Assembly: GCA_000432575.1 (NCBI GenBank)
Contig: HF996812.1
Span: 1 to 51,871, forward strand
DNA from: Clostridium sp. CAG:762
GTDB lineage: Bacteria > Bacillota_I > Bacilli_A > RF39 > UBA660
Direction of reading: 5' to 3'
Length of the DNA stretch: 51,871 nt
Of the stretch, positions 1 to 8,099 are shown one piece after another (position 1 is the stretch's first letter; the number at the start of each line of letters is the position of its first letter). Under the pieces are notes generated by a model. It was not told where the DNA came from. It saw nothing but the letters and a program-made list of their open reading frames with translations, and did no database searches. Both the position numbers and the translations under genes were made by a program.

Positions 1-868
1 TATTTAATTTATTATAAGTATATCTTTTAGTTTTAATTAAATTTATTAATTCGTCTAAACTATTAGCATTATAAATATTCTTTTTAATTAAATTATTTAA
101 ACCTTCATCCACAGTTTGAAAACTATCTAAATTATCAATATTATTAATTATTTGATATTTTAATAGACTATAGAATTTATCCTTAGAAGGAATATCATTT
201 AAATATTTTAAAGTAGCCTTAGGAACATACTTAGAAACATCATTACCATTTAATAACATCTTCCTAATCAAAGAAGCATTAATCATATCACCACTTATAA
301 CCACACCATGATAGTCATTAGTTCTCTTAATAGCAACAGGTTCAATAGAATAATTATTCTTAATAATCTCTTTAATATAAGAAACCGCTAAAATATCATT
401 AGGTTCCTTTATTCTATATTTAGTAATAACTTCTAAAGCCTTACTCAAAGCAGTAGGATAATTATCTCCCTTATCTAAATACTCACATACCTTATCATCA
501 AAAACCTTGTTATTTAATTGAGCCATAGCAAGAGTTTTCAAAATTTCAACATTATTAGATTCACTTCCAAAAACTAAAGTATCAATATGTAAATTATTTA
601 ATATTTTAAGTGCGCCATGAGCAAAGATATCACTAGATTGAGTAGCAAAAACAAAAGGAAGTTCAACAACCACATCAATACCATATTCCAAACAAATACG
701 AGTCTTATCCCACTTATTAATAATAGAAACTTCTCCTCTTTGCATAAATGTTCCATTAAATATACAAATAATTAAACAATCAGGAATCATTTCCCTAATC
801 TTTTTTATTTGATAAAGATGTCCGAGATGAAAAGGATTATATTCACAAATAATGCCAACAACTCTCAT
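1..868 (-). CDS. tmcAL: tRNA(Met) cytidine acetate ligase, C-terminus cut by window edge
   Basis: The enzyme activates acetate with ATP and makes N4-acetylcytidine at the wobble base of elongator tRNA-Met. The N-terminus reads MRVVGIICEYNPFHLGH, a nucleotidyltransferase HxGH motif, followed by FNGTFMQRGE and later NASLIRKMLL, all typical of the YlbM/TmcAL family. 289 codons are visible without a stop and the gene runs off position 1, so about a quarter of a typical ~400-residue protein is missing. The ATG at 866-868 is chosen because AAGGAGGAAC lies directly upstream. An elongator tRNA-Met gene, its probable substrate, is at 39319-39395. Confidence 0.88.
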   Translation of the reverse strand, partial: MRVVGIICEYNPFHLGHLYQIKKIREMIPDCLIICIFNGTFMQRGEVSIINKWDKTRICLEYGIDVVVELPFVFATQSSDIFAHGALKILNNLHIDTLVFGSESNNVEILKTLAMAQLNNKVFDDKVCEYLDKGDNYPTALSKALEVITKYRIKEPNDILAVSYIKEIIKNNYSIEPVAIKRTNDYHGVVISGDMINASLIRKMLLNGNDVSKYVPKATLKYLNDIPSKDKFYSLLKYQIINNIDNLDSFQTVDEGLNNLIKKNIYNANSLDELINLIKTKRYTYNKLN

Positions 869-888
869 AAGTTCCTCCTTCTTTTTTT

Positions 889-917
889 AGTATAACATTT
901 ATTTTAATTATTGACAA
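889..917 (-). promoter_or_regulatory. sigma-A promoter of tmcAL
   Basis: On the minus strand TTGTCA (917-912), 17 bases, then TATACT (894-889) preceded by TGT, an extended -10. The distance to the tmcAL start is about 20 bases. Its -35 box overlaps the -35 of a plus-strand promoter-like sequence. Confidence 0.7.
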
Positions 918-939
918 CAACAAAAACATATGTTACATT
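911..939 (+). promoter_or_regulatory. Possible divergent promoter toward the glycosyltransferase
   Basis: TTGACA at 911-916, a 17-base spacer, and TACATT at 934-939 preceded by TGT. It shares five of six -35 bases with the minus-strand tmcAL promoter, so the two could compete. It would give the downstream gene a leader of about 130 nt. Confidence 0.45.
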
Positions 940-1045
940 TTAAACTTAGTTTTAGAATTTATACATTAAGAACCAACCATAAAATACACATTAACAAACA
1001 TTTTTCTCTTAAAAACCTAAAACAATAGATATTAACTCACTTTTA

Positions 1046-1054
1046 TGATATAAT
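1046..1054 (+). promoter_or_regulatory. Extended -10 promoter before the glycosyltransferase
   Basis: TGATATAAT, a perfect extended -10, ends 21 bases upstream of the GTG start. No good -35 hexamer is visible 16-18 bases upstream. Confidence 0.55.
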
Positions 1055-1075
1055 GGTTTTACTTGGAAGGGAATT

Positions 1076-2572
1076 GTGAAAAAAGTGATTAGCAGTTTTT
1101 TTGAAACTTTTATAAAAATGATTGGGAGTATATATCCATTTTTTAGGAGTATTAATAATACCGTAGGCACATTACTAGGAGCCATGGTAACATATCGAAT
1201 AGCATATGTTATTATAGGAATATTCTTTACAAGAAAATTTAAACCCGCGAAGAAAAAACACAAATATGCAATCGTCATTGCCGCCCGTAATGAAAAAAAT
1301 GTAATTGGCAACTTACTTGATAGCATTCACATGCAGGATTATCCCAGTGATTTAATAACCATTTTCGTAGTCGCGGATAACTGCACTGATAACACAGCTG
1401 AAATTGCACGAAGTAAAGGAGCAATTGTCTATGAGAGATTTGATAATCTCCATAAAACAAAAGGTTTTGCCTTAGAATATCTTTTTGACTGTATCGAAAG
1501 AGACTATGGTCGAATGAGCTATGAAGGATATTTTGTCTTTGACGCAGATAACTTGTTAAAAAAAGATTACATTTCAAAAATGAATGATGCCTTTGATTCA
1601 GGGGAGAAAATGGTAACATCATATCGTAATACAAAAAACTTTGATGAAAACTGGATTACCATGAGTTTTGCCTTACACTGGTATCGCTCAATTAGAATGA
1701 ACCATCGTGCCAGATCATTCCTTCGTTTAGCGACAAACATTCAAGGAACAGGTTACCTATTTGCCAGTGAAGTAGTACAAGATGGCTGGCATTACACCTC
1801 ATTAACCGAAGACCGTGGTTTAACGGCCGATGCTGTTAGCCAAGGATATCGTATCAGTTACCAAGATGCAGCCGAATTTTATGATGAACAAAGCCCTAAC
1901 TGGAAAGTTGCCTACAACCAAAAACTTCGTTGGTCTAAAGGTCTTCTTATCAATTTCAAAGAATCAGGATTCAAACTATTTATAAACATCTTCTTTGGCA
2001 GAAAATTCACTAAAGTAAAATGGAGCAAAGAAGAAGAAGAAAAAAGACCATGGTGGAAAAAGATTCTAATTGGCATCAAAGATAGATTCATTATGTATGA
2101 TACCTTCATGCACCTACTACCCACAAACGTAATCAACCTATTTAGATGGATTTTAGTAGTTCTAATACTTCGTTCATGTTACACCTACACATATGGACTT
2201 ACTAATATCAACTTTTTTGCTGGTGGCACAGTCTTAGCACAAGTATTAAGACATTTCTTTGATATAAGGATCAACATCACACCAGGCATCTCTGCTCTTT
2301 GGCAAACGTTCCTAATAGGAATATGGGCTAGACTATTCTTCCGCATCGGATTATATTTAAAAAACATGATTACCCCATACTACATCCTGTTCCTAGAAAG
2401 AAAAAGAATAAAAAAAGTACCATTTCACAAAATAATAGGTTTCTCAATTCTTTGGCCAATCTTCGATATCGTAGGCAGATACACAACCTACATAGCACTT
2501 TTTAAAAAAATAGAATGGAAACCAGTTCCACACAACAGCAAAATAACCATTAATGATATAAATACAAAGTGA
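1076..2572 (+). CDS. Membrane GT2 family glycosyltransferase (cellulose/PNAG synthase type)
   Basis: A processive-type glycosyltransferase likely to polymerise or transfer sugars from a nucleotide sugar at the inner face of the membrane. A hydrophobic segment lies near residues 35-51. The GT-A domain starts around residue 64 with YAIVIAARNE, has the DAD metal site at 156-158, the TED acid motif at 244-246 and the QxxRW motif (QKLRW) at 282-286. Several transmembrane segments follow in the C-terminal third. Length (498 residues) fits BcsA/IcaA-like enzymes without a PilZ domain. The start is GTG, with GGAAGGG five bases upstream. The product sugar cannot be told from sequence; polysaccharide or glycolipid are both possible. 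thiI follows after nine bases. Confidence 0.85.
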   Translation: MKKVISSFFETFIKMIGSIYPFFRSINNTVGTLLGAMVTYRIAYVIIGIFFTRKFKPAKKKHKYAIVIAARNEKNVIGNLLDSIHMQDYPSDLITIFVVADNCTDNTAEIARSKGAIVYERFDNLHKTKGFALEYLFDCIERDYGRMSYEGYFVFDADNLLKKDYISKMNDAFDSGEKMVTSYRNTKNFDENWITMSFALHWYRSIRMNHRARSFLRLATNIQGTGYLFASEVVQDGWHYTSLTEDRGLTADAVSQGYRISYQDAAEFYDEQSPNWKVAYNQKLRWSKGLLINFKESGFKLFINIFFGRKFTKVKWSKEEEEKRPWWKKILIGIKDRFIMYDTFMHLLPTNVINLFRWILVVLILRSCYTYTYGLTNINFFAGGTVLAQVLRHFFDIRINITPGISALWQTFLIGIWARLFFRIGLYLKNMITPYYILFLERKRIKKVPFHKIIGFSILWPIFDIVGRYTTYIALFKKIEWKPVPHNSKITINDINTK

Positions 2573-2581
2573 GGTTTTAAC

Positions 2582-3763
2582 ATGGAAAAAATTATCTTAA
2601 TTAAATATGGTGAATTAACAACCAAAAAAGAAAATCGCAATATGTTCATTAACATCCTATATGAAAATATAAAAAACAGCCTAAAAGGCATTGACTATAA
2701 AATAACCAAAAACAGAGTAAGAATGTTTATTACTCCCAAAAGTGATTATGACTTTGAATTAATAATAAATAAATTAACCAAAATATTTGGTATACATAGC
2801 ATAGTAATCTGTTATAAAGTTAATACTAATATTGAAAGCATAAAAGAAAATGCTTTAACTCTAGCTCAAAATACTAATTTTCAAACATTTAAAGTTGAAA
2901 CCAACAGAAGTTATAAAGAATTTCCTTTAACAAGTTTAGAAGTAAGCAAAGAAGTTGGTGCATATATCTTAAAAAACATGGATGGAATAAGTGTTTCTGT
3001 GCACAATCCTGACTATGAGTTAAAAATTGAAATTAGAAATGATTACACATACCTATATAGCAAAGAAATAAAAGGAGTTGGAGGCTATCCTGTTGGAGTT
3101 CAAGGTAAAGGCTTACTCATGTTATCTGGTGGTATTGATTCTCCAGTAGCTTTATATCTAGCCTTAAAACGTGGCATTAAAGTAGAATGCATTTACTTTG
3201 AATCTCCGCCTCATACTAGCCTTCAAGCAAAAAACAAAGTTAAAAAATTAGTTGAAATATTAACAAAATATCATCCACATATTAAATTACATATTATAAA
3301 ATTTACTGAAATACAAGAAGAAATATATAAAAATATAGATCCTAGTTATATGATAACCATTATGAGAAGAATGATGTATCGTATTAGTGAAAAAGTTGCT
3401 AAAAAAAATAAGTGCCTAGCCATCATCAATGGTGAAAGTGTTGGACAAGTAGCGAGTCAAACATTAACAAGCATGAATGTTATCAACAATGTAACTACAT
3501 ATCCTATTATAAGACCAGTAGCCTGCATGGATAAACTAGAAATAATCGAATTATCAAAACATATTGGCACATATGAAACATCGATATTACCATATGAAGA
3601 TTGCTGTACTATCTTTTTACCAAAGCACCCAGTTATCAATCCTAAATTAGAAAAATGTTTAAAATATGAAAAAACATTTGACTATGATAAATTAATTGAT
3701 GAAGCCATTGACAACATGGAAACAGTTAAGTTGGATAACCATATTGATACACTTGATTTATAA
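2582..3763 (+). CDS. thiI: tRNA 4-thiouridine synthase ThiI
   Basis: ThiI adenylates uridine 8 of tRNA and transfers sulfur to it; it can also supply sulfur for thiazole synthesis. The first ~165 residues are the ferredoxin-like and THUMP region. The PP-loop SGGIDS lies at 182-187, and the conserved PYEDCCTIFLPKHP segment is near the C-terminus. There is no rhodanese domain, as in Bacillus ThiI (393 residues against about 400). The cysteine desulfurase gene usually adjacent in Firmicutes is not here. The ATG at 2582 follows GTGAGG, which overlaps the stop codon of the glycosyltransferase gene, so the two are probably cotranscribed. Confidence 0.95.
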   Translation: MEKIILIKYGELTTKKENRNMFINILYENIKNSLKGIDYKITKNRVRMFITPKSDYDFELIINKLTKIFGIHSIVICYKVNTNIESIKENALTLAQNTNFQTFKVETNRSYKEFPLTSLEVSKEVGAYILKNMDGISVSVHNPDYELKIEIRNDYTYLYSKEIKGVGGYPVGVQGKGLLMLSGGIDSPVALYLALKRGIKVECIYFESPPHTSLQAKNKVKKLVEILTKYHPHIKLHIIKFTEIQEEIYKNIDPSYMITIMRRMMYRISEKVAKKNKCLAIINGESVGQVASQTLTSMNVINNVTTYPIIRPVACMDKLEIIELSKHIGTYETSILPYEDCCTIFLPKHPVINPKLEKCLKYEKTFDYDKLIDEAIDNMETVKLDNHIDTLDL

Positions 3764-3790
3764 CATACAAAAATTACCAACACATATATA

Positions 3791-3819
3791 GTATGAATTG
3801 TTAAAATTTTCACATTCTA
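3791..3819 (+). promoter_or_regulatory. Sigma-G-like (forespore) promoter of the SASP gene
   Basis: GTATG at 3791-3795, 17 bases, and CATTCTA at 3813-3819 match the published sigma-G pattern GHATR/CATWHTA at every position. The spacing is 17 where the consensus is usually 17-18. The transcript would start about 16 bases before the ATG, so the leader is little more than the Shine-Dalgarno site. Confidence 0.6.
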
Positions 3820-3841
3820 TTAATGTAGGAGGTGAAAAACG

Positions 3842-4045
3842 ATGAACAATAGTAAATTAAATGTTCCAGGAGCTAAAGGTGCTATCGAAAGAATGAAATA
3901 TGAAATAGCTAATGAATTTGGTGTTAACTTAGGACCAGATGCAACTGCAAGAGCTAATGGTTCAGTTGGTGGAGAAATTACTAAACGCTTAGTTAAATTA
4001 GGACAAAACCAAATAAGTGGAAGTAACTATACTCAATCTAAGTAA
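3842..4045 (+). CDS. Alpha/beta-type small acid-soluble spore protein
   Basis: These proteins coat forespore DNA, shift it toward an A-like form, and protect it from UV and hydrolysis. At 67 residues the protein has both signature blocks: KYEIANEFGV followed by NLGPDATARANGSVGGEITK with the GPR-protease region EFGVNLG between them. It is preceded by AGGAGGTG and a sigma-G-like promoter and followed by its own terminator, so it is a monocistronic gene as in most spore formers. It is strong evidence that the organism makes, or recently made, endospores. Confidence 0.95.
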   Translation: MNNSKLNVPGAKGAIERMKYEIANEFGVNLGPDATARANGSVGGEITKRLVKLGQNQISGSNYTQSK

Positions 4046-4058
4046 GTTTAAATAAATT

Positions 4059-4090
4059 AAGAATAGAATCTTATCTATTCTTTTTTTCTT
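4059..4090 (+). terminator. Terminator of the SASP gene
   Basis: AAGAATAG (4059-4066) pairs with CTATTCTT, with an eight-base loop, then a T run to 4087. Confidence 0.8.
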
Positions 4091-4097
4091 TTTTAAA

Positions 4098-4128
4098 TAA
4101 AAAAGCAGAGCTTATTACTAAACTCTAC
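4098..4128 (-). terminator. Terminator of rpsD, nested in its 3' end
   Basis: On the minus strand GTAGAG (4128-4123) pairs with CTCTGC (4110-4105, one G-U pair), followed by TTTT and further T/A. The rpsD stop codon lies in the loop. Confidence 0.65.
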
Positions 4129-4723
4129 TATAGAATTCTACGATTAATGCTTCATTAATATCGGCATTTAATTCACTACGTTCTGGATGTCTTAAATAAG
4201 TACCTTGCTTTTTAGCTTCATCATAAGAAATAAAATCTACTCTCTTTGGAGCATTAGCAAGAGCTATCTCAACACCACCGTGATTTGCAGAATTATCTTT
4301 TAAACCAATTACATCACCAACATGAACTCTATAAGATGGAATATCAACCTTCTTACCATTAACAGTAATATGTCCGTGATTAACTAATTGTCTAGCACCT
4401 CTTCTTGTGCTAGCAAAACCAATACGATATACTAAATTATCAAGTCTACTCTCTAATAATTTAAGTAAATCTTCACCGTGAACTCCCTTAAGCTTACCAG
4501 CATCATCAAAAGTTCTTTTGAATTGCTTTTCAGTTAAACCATAAATAAATTTAACTTTTTGCTTTTCTTGAAGTTGAAGTGAATAGTTAGATGGTTTTCT
4601 TTTTCTATCTTTTCCGTGCTGACCTGGACCATAAGGTCTCTTAGCCATATCTTTACCACTTTCTAAGATAGAGAAATTAACACGACGAGCTCTTTTGTTA
4701 TTTGGGCCTGTGTATCTAGCCAT
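4118..4723 (-). CDS. rpsD: 30S ribosomal protein S4
   Basis: S4 nucleates 30S assembly on 16S rRNA and in Bacillus represses its own mRNA. The 201-residue protein begins MARYTGPNNKRARRVNFSI, carries the S4 RNA-binding domain (SRLDNLVYRIGFASTRRGARQ) at about 92-155, and ends IVEFYSRV. It lacks the N-terminal zinc-binding cysteines, as many Firmicute S4 proteins do. RBS AGGAGGA lies just upstream of the ATG. It is a single-gene unit with its own promoter and structured leader. Confidence 0.97.
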   Translation of the reverse strand: MARYTGPNNKRARRVNFSILESGKDMAKRPYGPGQHGKDRKRKPSNYSLQLQEKQKVKFIYGLTEKQFKRTFDDAGKLKGVHGEDLLKLLESRLDNLVYRIGFASTRRGARQLVNHGHITVNGKKVDIPSYRVHVGDVIGLKDNSANHGGVEIALANAPKRVDFISYDEAKKQGTYLRHPERSELNADINEALIVEFYSRV

Positions 4724-4861
4724 AGTCTTCCTCCTTTTAAAATACTATTTAGAGATTTCTTTAATAACAGTAGGGTGTTTATCATTGTACTTTCCTTTGT
4801 GCAGCTACAAATTACTTGTATCATAACACATTACATTATTTAAAGAAACGCTGCCAAATGC
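4724..4861 (-). promoter_or_regulatory. Probable S4 autoregulatory mRNA leader
   Basis: The ~138-nt untranslated leader between the rpsD promoter and start contains GCAGC pairing with GCTGC across about 45 bases, with a nested ACAA/TTGT hairpin between them. Firmicute rpsD genes have a structured S4-binding leader, so this is the expected element. I infer the class from position and structure, not from a covariance-model match. Confidence 0.5.
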
Positions 4862-4867
4862 ATAAGT

Positions 4868-4896
4868 ATTATATAAAATAATTATGAAGTTGTCAA
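4868..4896 (-). promoter_or_regulatory. Sigma-A promoter of rpsD
   Basis: On the minus strand TTGACA (4896-4891), exactly 17 bases, TATAAT (4873-4868): full consensus, as expected for a ribosomal protein gene. Confidence 0.9.
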
Positions 4897-4923
4897 CAAA
4901 AATATGTTTAATTTAGAAAAAAA

Positions 4924-4945
4924 GTATCCACAGTTATGTGGATAA
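4924..4945. promoter_or_regulatory. Inverted pair of DnaA-box-like 9-mers
   Basis: GTATCCACA (4924-4932) faces TGTGGATAA (4937-4945); read on the minus strand the second is TTATCCACA, a perfect DnaA box, and the first is one base off. The arms form a palindrome with a four-base centre, about 30-50 bases upstream of the rpsD -35. Confidence 0.45.
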
Positions 4946-5094
4946 AATATTTTAAACAAGTATTTTATTAAATGCTTTTGCTATTGCCTTTTAATTCATT
5001 ACTCTTTTCATCATAATAAAAATGTCTTTCAAAAATTTTTTTGTCAAAAAAAGTGTAAAATGTGTGTAAAATTAAAAAAAATGTCGAAATAATA

Positions 5095-5103
5095 TGCTAT
5101 ACT
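5095..5103 (+). promoter_or_regulatory. Extended -10 promoter of the surface-protein gene
   Basis: TGCTATACT matches the extended -10 form; no convincing -35 is visible. It places a start near 5110 and a leader of about 100 nt. Confidence 0.45.
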
Positions 5104-5121
5104 TAATACAACATAACATGA

Positions 5122-5177
5122 GTGTAGACAACACCTGATTATGATTACAGGATTGATAAGCGAAAACAAATATCAAT
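5122..5177 (+). promoter_or_regulatory. Structured 5' leader of three adjoining hairpins, class unknown
   Basis: Three helices follow one another with almost no unpaired bases: GTGT (5122-5125) with ACAC (5131-5134), CCTG (5134-5137) with CAGG (5148-5151), and ATTGATA (5152-5158) with TATCAAT (5171-5177). The RBS AAGGAGG lies about 25 bases downstream. I do not recognise a riboswitch class. Confidence 0.4.
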
Positions 5178-5213
5178 TCTAAAAAACTTTACATTAAATA
5201 TAAGGAGGTTTAA

Positions 5214-7988
5214 ATGAAAAAGATATTTAATAAGTTTACAAAATTGTTGTTAACATTTATTTTATTATTTTCAGACATTGCACCCCTAGCCAAAGTATTT
5301 GCGGATTTAAATCCTAGTTTAACCATAAAAGCATCTACTTCACTAGAAGGTGAATATGATGAAATAAAAAATAATACCACTTACACATTTGATCAAAGTA
5401 CTAATATAGATAATTATTACTTTAAATTAAATGGTAATTCATTTGAAGAAAGTGAAAACTATTTAATAAAAACAGATATTAATTTCTATGGAGAGTGGGA
5501 TAAAGATAATGTTCATGACACAAAAAAAATAATTGATTTCAAAAAAGGATTATCTCTTAACCAAGGAATTAGCAAAATAATACCATATGATTATCTTTCT
5601 TCTGCAAATGGTATATATGAAGTTAACTTATCCATTTACAAAACAAGTGATATTACCTTAAATGGAGAAAATTTAAGTAACAAAACAGATCTCGAATTAG
5701 AAATATTAAAAGAACAATTAGAGAAACTAGATATGAGTGAATATCAAAAAGTTACAAATAACAGCTTTAAAATTGAAGTTATCAATTTTAAAAGTGGACT
5801 AATCATTGATAAAGTAACATATCCAAGTGGTGAAGAAGTATATAAGAACGATAACATTTATGAAATAGATAATACTATTGACTCAAATATTGATATTAAA
5901 TTTCATTATGAAATAGGAAACTTAAATGAAAAAGAAACATATCATTTTAATATTTATATAAATGGCTATCTTGTAGACACTTATTCTCATTTAACTACAC
6001 AAATTATTAAAACTAATAACATAGTAAACATAGATAATTTAATAAATGGTAATTATAACATTGAACTAAAATTATATGATAGTAAAGATAATTTAGTAGA
6101 AAATGATACCATTGAAATAAATTCTAAAAATTCTAGTGTAACTGATTTAAATGAATATTTTATCTTGGATGAAGAAACATTAAAAGACATTAACAAATTA
6201 AGAACAAAATTAATTAATTATAAAGCTTTAAATGAAGAAGACAAAAATGCACTAAATGAAGAAATAAGACAAGAACTAGAATCATACACAGATAAAATTA
6301 ATAATTTATCTTTAGATGAATACTTGAATACTCTCAATAGAGATCTAACAATAGATTCATATTACCGAGTAAAAGACAACGAGATAAGCATTATCTATGG
6401 ATTGGATGGCACATTTGATAAAGATTTACTTATCAGTAACCAAGTCCTAGTAAGTGAGTTTAAAGAAAAATTCCCTAACATTCTAATATCCGTTTATAGA
6501 AAAAATGGTGAACTTGCCAGTGATGATGACTATCTAGAAACAGGTATGAAAGTCTTAGCAAATTATAATAGCCTAATAAATGAATATTACTTAATTATTC
6601 GTGGTAATGTTATTAGTGAAAATGGTATGATAACTATAGAAGACATAAGAGAAATGGTTTCTCTCGGACTAGGAATATCTACTCTAGGTGATGAGTGTTA
6701 CCTTGCCAGTGATGTTAATCAAGACAATAAAGTTGATATCTTAGATGCTACTGAGAGCTATTACATCTTAAAGAATCAAGATAACGTAGATACATTCAAT
6801 GATTATGAAAAACCAACCTATCAAACTGAAAATAAAATAATTACAAAAATTACAAGTAATAAAAACAGTTTAAGAGTAGGAGATACATTTAAAATAACTC
6901 TAAAAATAGAAAATTTAACAGAAAATGCTATCAATGGTATTCAAGGTATCCTAACATTCAATAATAACTTAATAAAATGCAAATCAGTAAGTATCCATGA
7001 TAACTGGTTAGGAAACATCAACGTTATTAATGAAGATAACTATGGGGAATTTATGTATCTTGGAGATTCTACTAGTATTGATGGCAACTTTATAACATTT
7101 ACTTTTGAAGCCTTAAAAGAAGGAAGTGCAACCGTTAAAGTAACAGACTTACTCATGGCTTTAAATGGAGTTTCTAAAGAATTAGAAAATAAAGAAACCA
7201 ACTCAGTATTAATTAACATTGCTAGACCTTTAGATAATGATGCCAGAATCAAAGAACTTAAATTTGATAAAGGAACATTAAATAAAACATTTAATAAAGA
7301 AATCGCTAATTACATTTTATATGTTGATTATTTTGAAGATACAATTAATATCAATGGTATATTAGAAAGCCTTCATGCTACCACCAGTGGTTTCAAAGAG
7401 TATAAATTAAACAGTAACAAAACAATTATCCCTATCACAGTAATTGCTGAGAATGGTAATACTAAAACATATACTATTGAAGTAATTAAAATAGATAGAA
7501 GAAGTAACAATACTAACTTAAAAGAACTTACTATTGAAGGCATAGATATTGAATTTGATAAAGACAAACTAGAATATAACATAGAAGTAGATTACACAGT
7601 TAAAAGACTAGATATCAATGCAATTGCAGAGCACATAAAATCAGTCGTAGTTATTGAAGATTCTAATCTAGAAGTAGGACAAAATAAAATAATCATTAAA
7701 GTAAAAGCTGAGAATGGTGATACCAAAGATTATATTTTAAATGTTACTAGAAAAAGTGAAGTAAAAAAAGATATCATAAATAAAGAAGAAGAAAAAAGTA
7801 ACAATTCTAGATTATTATTAATTATATTAATCATTGCAACGATATGTTTATTATTATATTTAATATTTAAAGATAACAACCAAGACCAAAAAAATAAATA
7901 TAATCTAAAAGAAAAAGAGAACAAAAAAGAAACTAAAGAACAGAATAAAAACAACAATACAAATGATAAAAAGAAAAATAAGAAGTGA
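5214..7988 (+). CDS. Membrane-anchored surface protein with dockerin-like, cohesin-like and cadherin-like domains
   Basis: A 924-residue exported protein. Residues 1-30 form a signal peptide ending in VFA. The first ~460 residues are not recognised. About 470-520 is a dockerin-type segment with a calcium-loop pattern DVNQDNKVDILD. About 540-670 resembles a cohesin beta-sandwich, and two cadherin-like beta-sandwich repeats (PF12733 type, each ending AENG-T-Y) span roughly 676-760 and 766-846. A transmembrane helix at about 866-886 is followed by a Lys/Asn-rich tail; there is no LPXTG motif. Dockerin and cohesin together in one non-cellulosomal protein suggest intramolecular or homotypic surface assembly; that is inference. 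RBS AAGGAGG precedes the ATG. Confidence 0.75.
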   Translation: MKKIFNKFTKLLLTFILLFSDIAPLAKVFADLNPSLTIKASTSLEGEYDEIKNNTTYTFDQSTNIDNYYFKLNGNSFEESENYLIKTDINFYGEWDKDNVHDTKKIIDFKKGLSLNQGISKIIPYDYLSSANGIYEVNLSIYKTSDITLNGENLSNKTDLELEILKEQLEKLDMSEYQKVTNNSFKIEVINFKSGLIIDKVTYPSGEEVYKNDNIYEIDNTIDSNIDIKFHYEIGNLNEKETYHFNIYINGYLVDTYSHLTTQIIKTNNIVNIDNLINGNYNIELKLYDSKDNLVENDTIEINSKNSSVTDLNEYFILDEETLKDINKLRTKLINYKALNEEDKNALNEEIRQELESYTDKINNLSLDEYLNTLNRDLTIDSYYRVKDNEISIIYGLDGTFDKDLLISNQVLVSEFKEKFPNILISVYRKNGELASDDDYLETGMKVLANYNSLINEYYLIIRGNVISENGMITIEDIREMVSLGLGISTLGDECYLASDVNQDNKVDILDATESYYILKNQDNVDTFNDYEKPTYQTENKIITKITSNKNSLRVGDTFKITLKIENLTENAINGIQGILTFNNNLIKCKSVSIHDNWLGNINVINEDNYGEFMYLGDSTSIDGNFITFTFEALKEGSATVKVTDLLMALNGVSKELENKETNSVLINIARPLDNDARIKELKFDKGTLNKTFNKEIANYILYVDYFEDTININGILESLHATTSGFKEYKLNSNKTIIPITVIAENGNTKTYTIEVIKIDRRSNNTNLKELTIEGIDIEFDKDKLEYNIEVDYTVKRLDINAIAEHIKSVVVIEDSNLEVGQNKIIIKVKAENGDTKDYILNVTRKSEVKKDIINKEEEKSNNSRLLLIILIIATICLLLYLIFKDNNQDQKNKYNLKEKENKKETKEQNKNNNTNDKKKNKK

Positions 7989-8008
7989 TAAACAACACTT
8001 CTTTTTTT
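7981..8008 (+). terminator. Terminator of the surface-protein gene
   Basis: AGAAGTG (7981-7987) pairs with CACTTCT (7996-8002) and a run of seven T follows. The stem contains the stop codon of the gene. Confidence 0.85.
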
Positions 8009-8099
8009 ATGAAAAAATGACAAATTTTACAAAAATAATAAATTATTATAATAAAATAGGGAAAACTATGATAGAATTTAATTATATGAGGTGATTATC

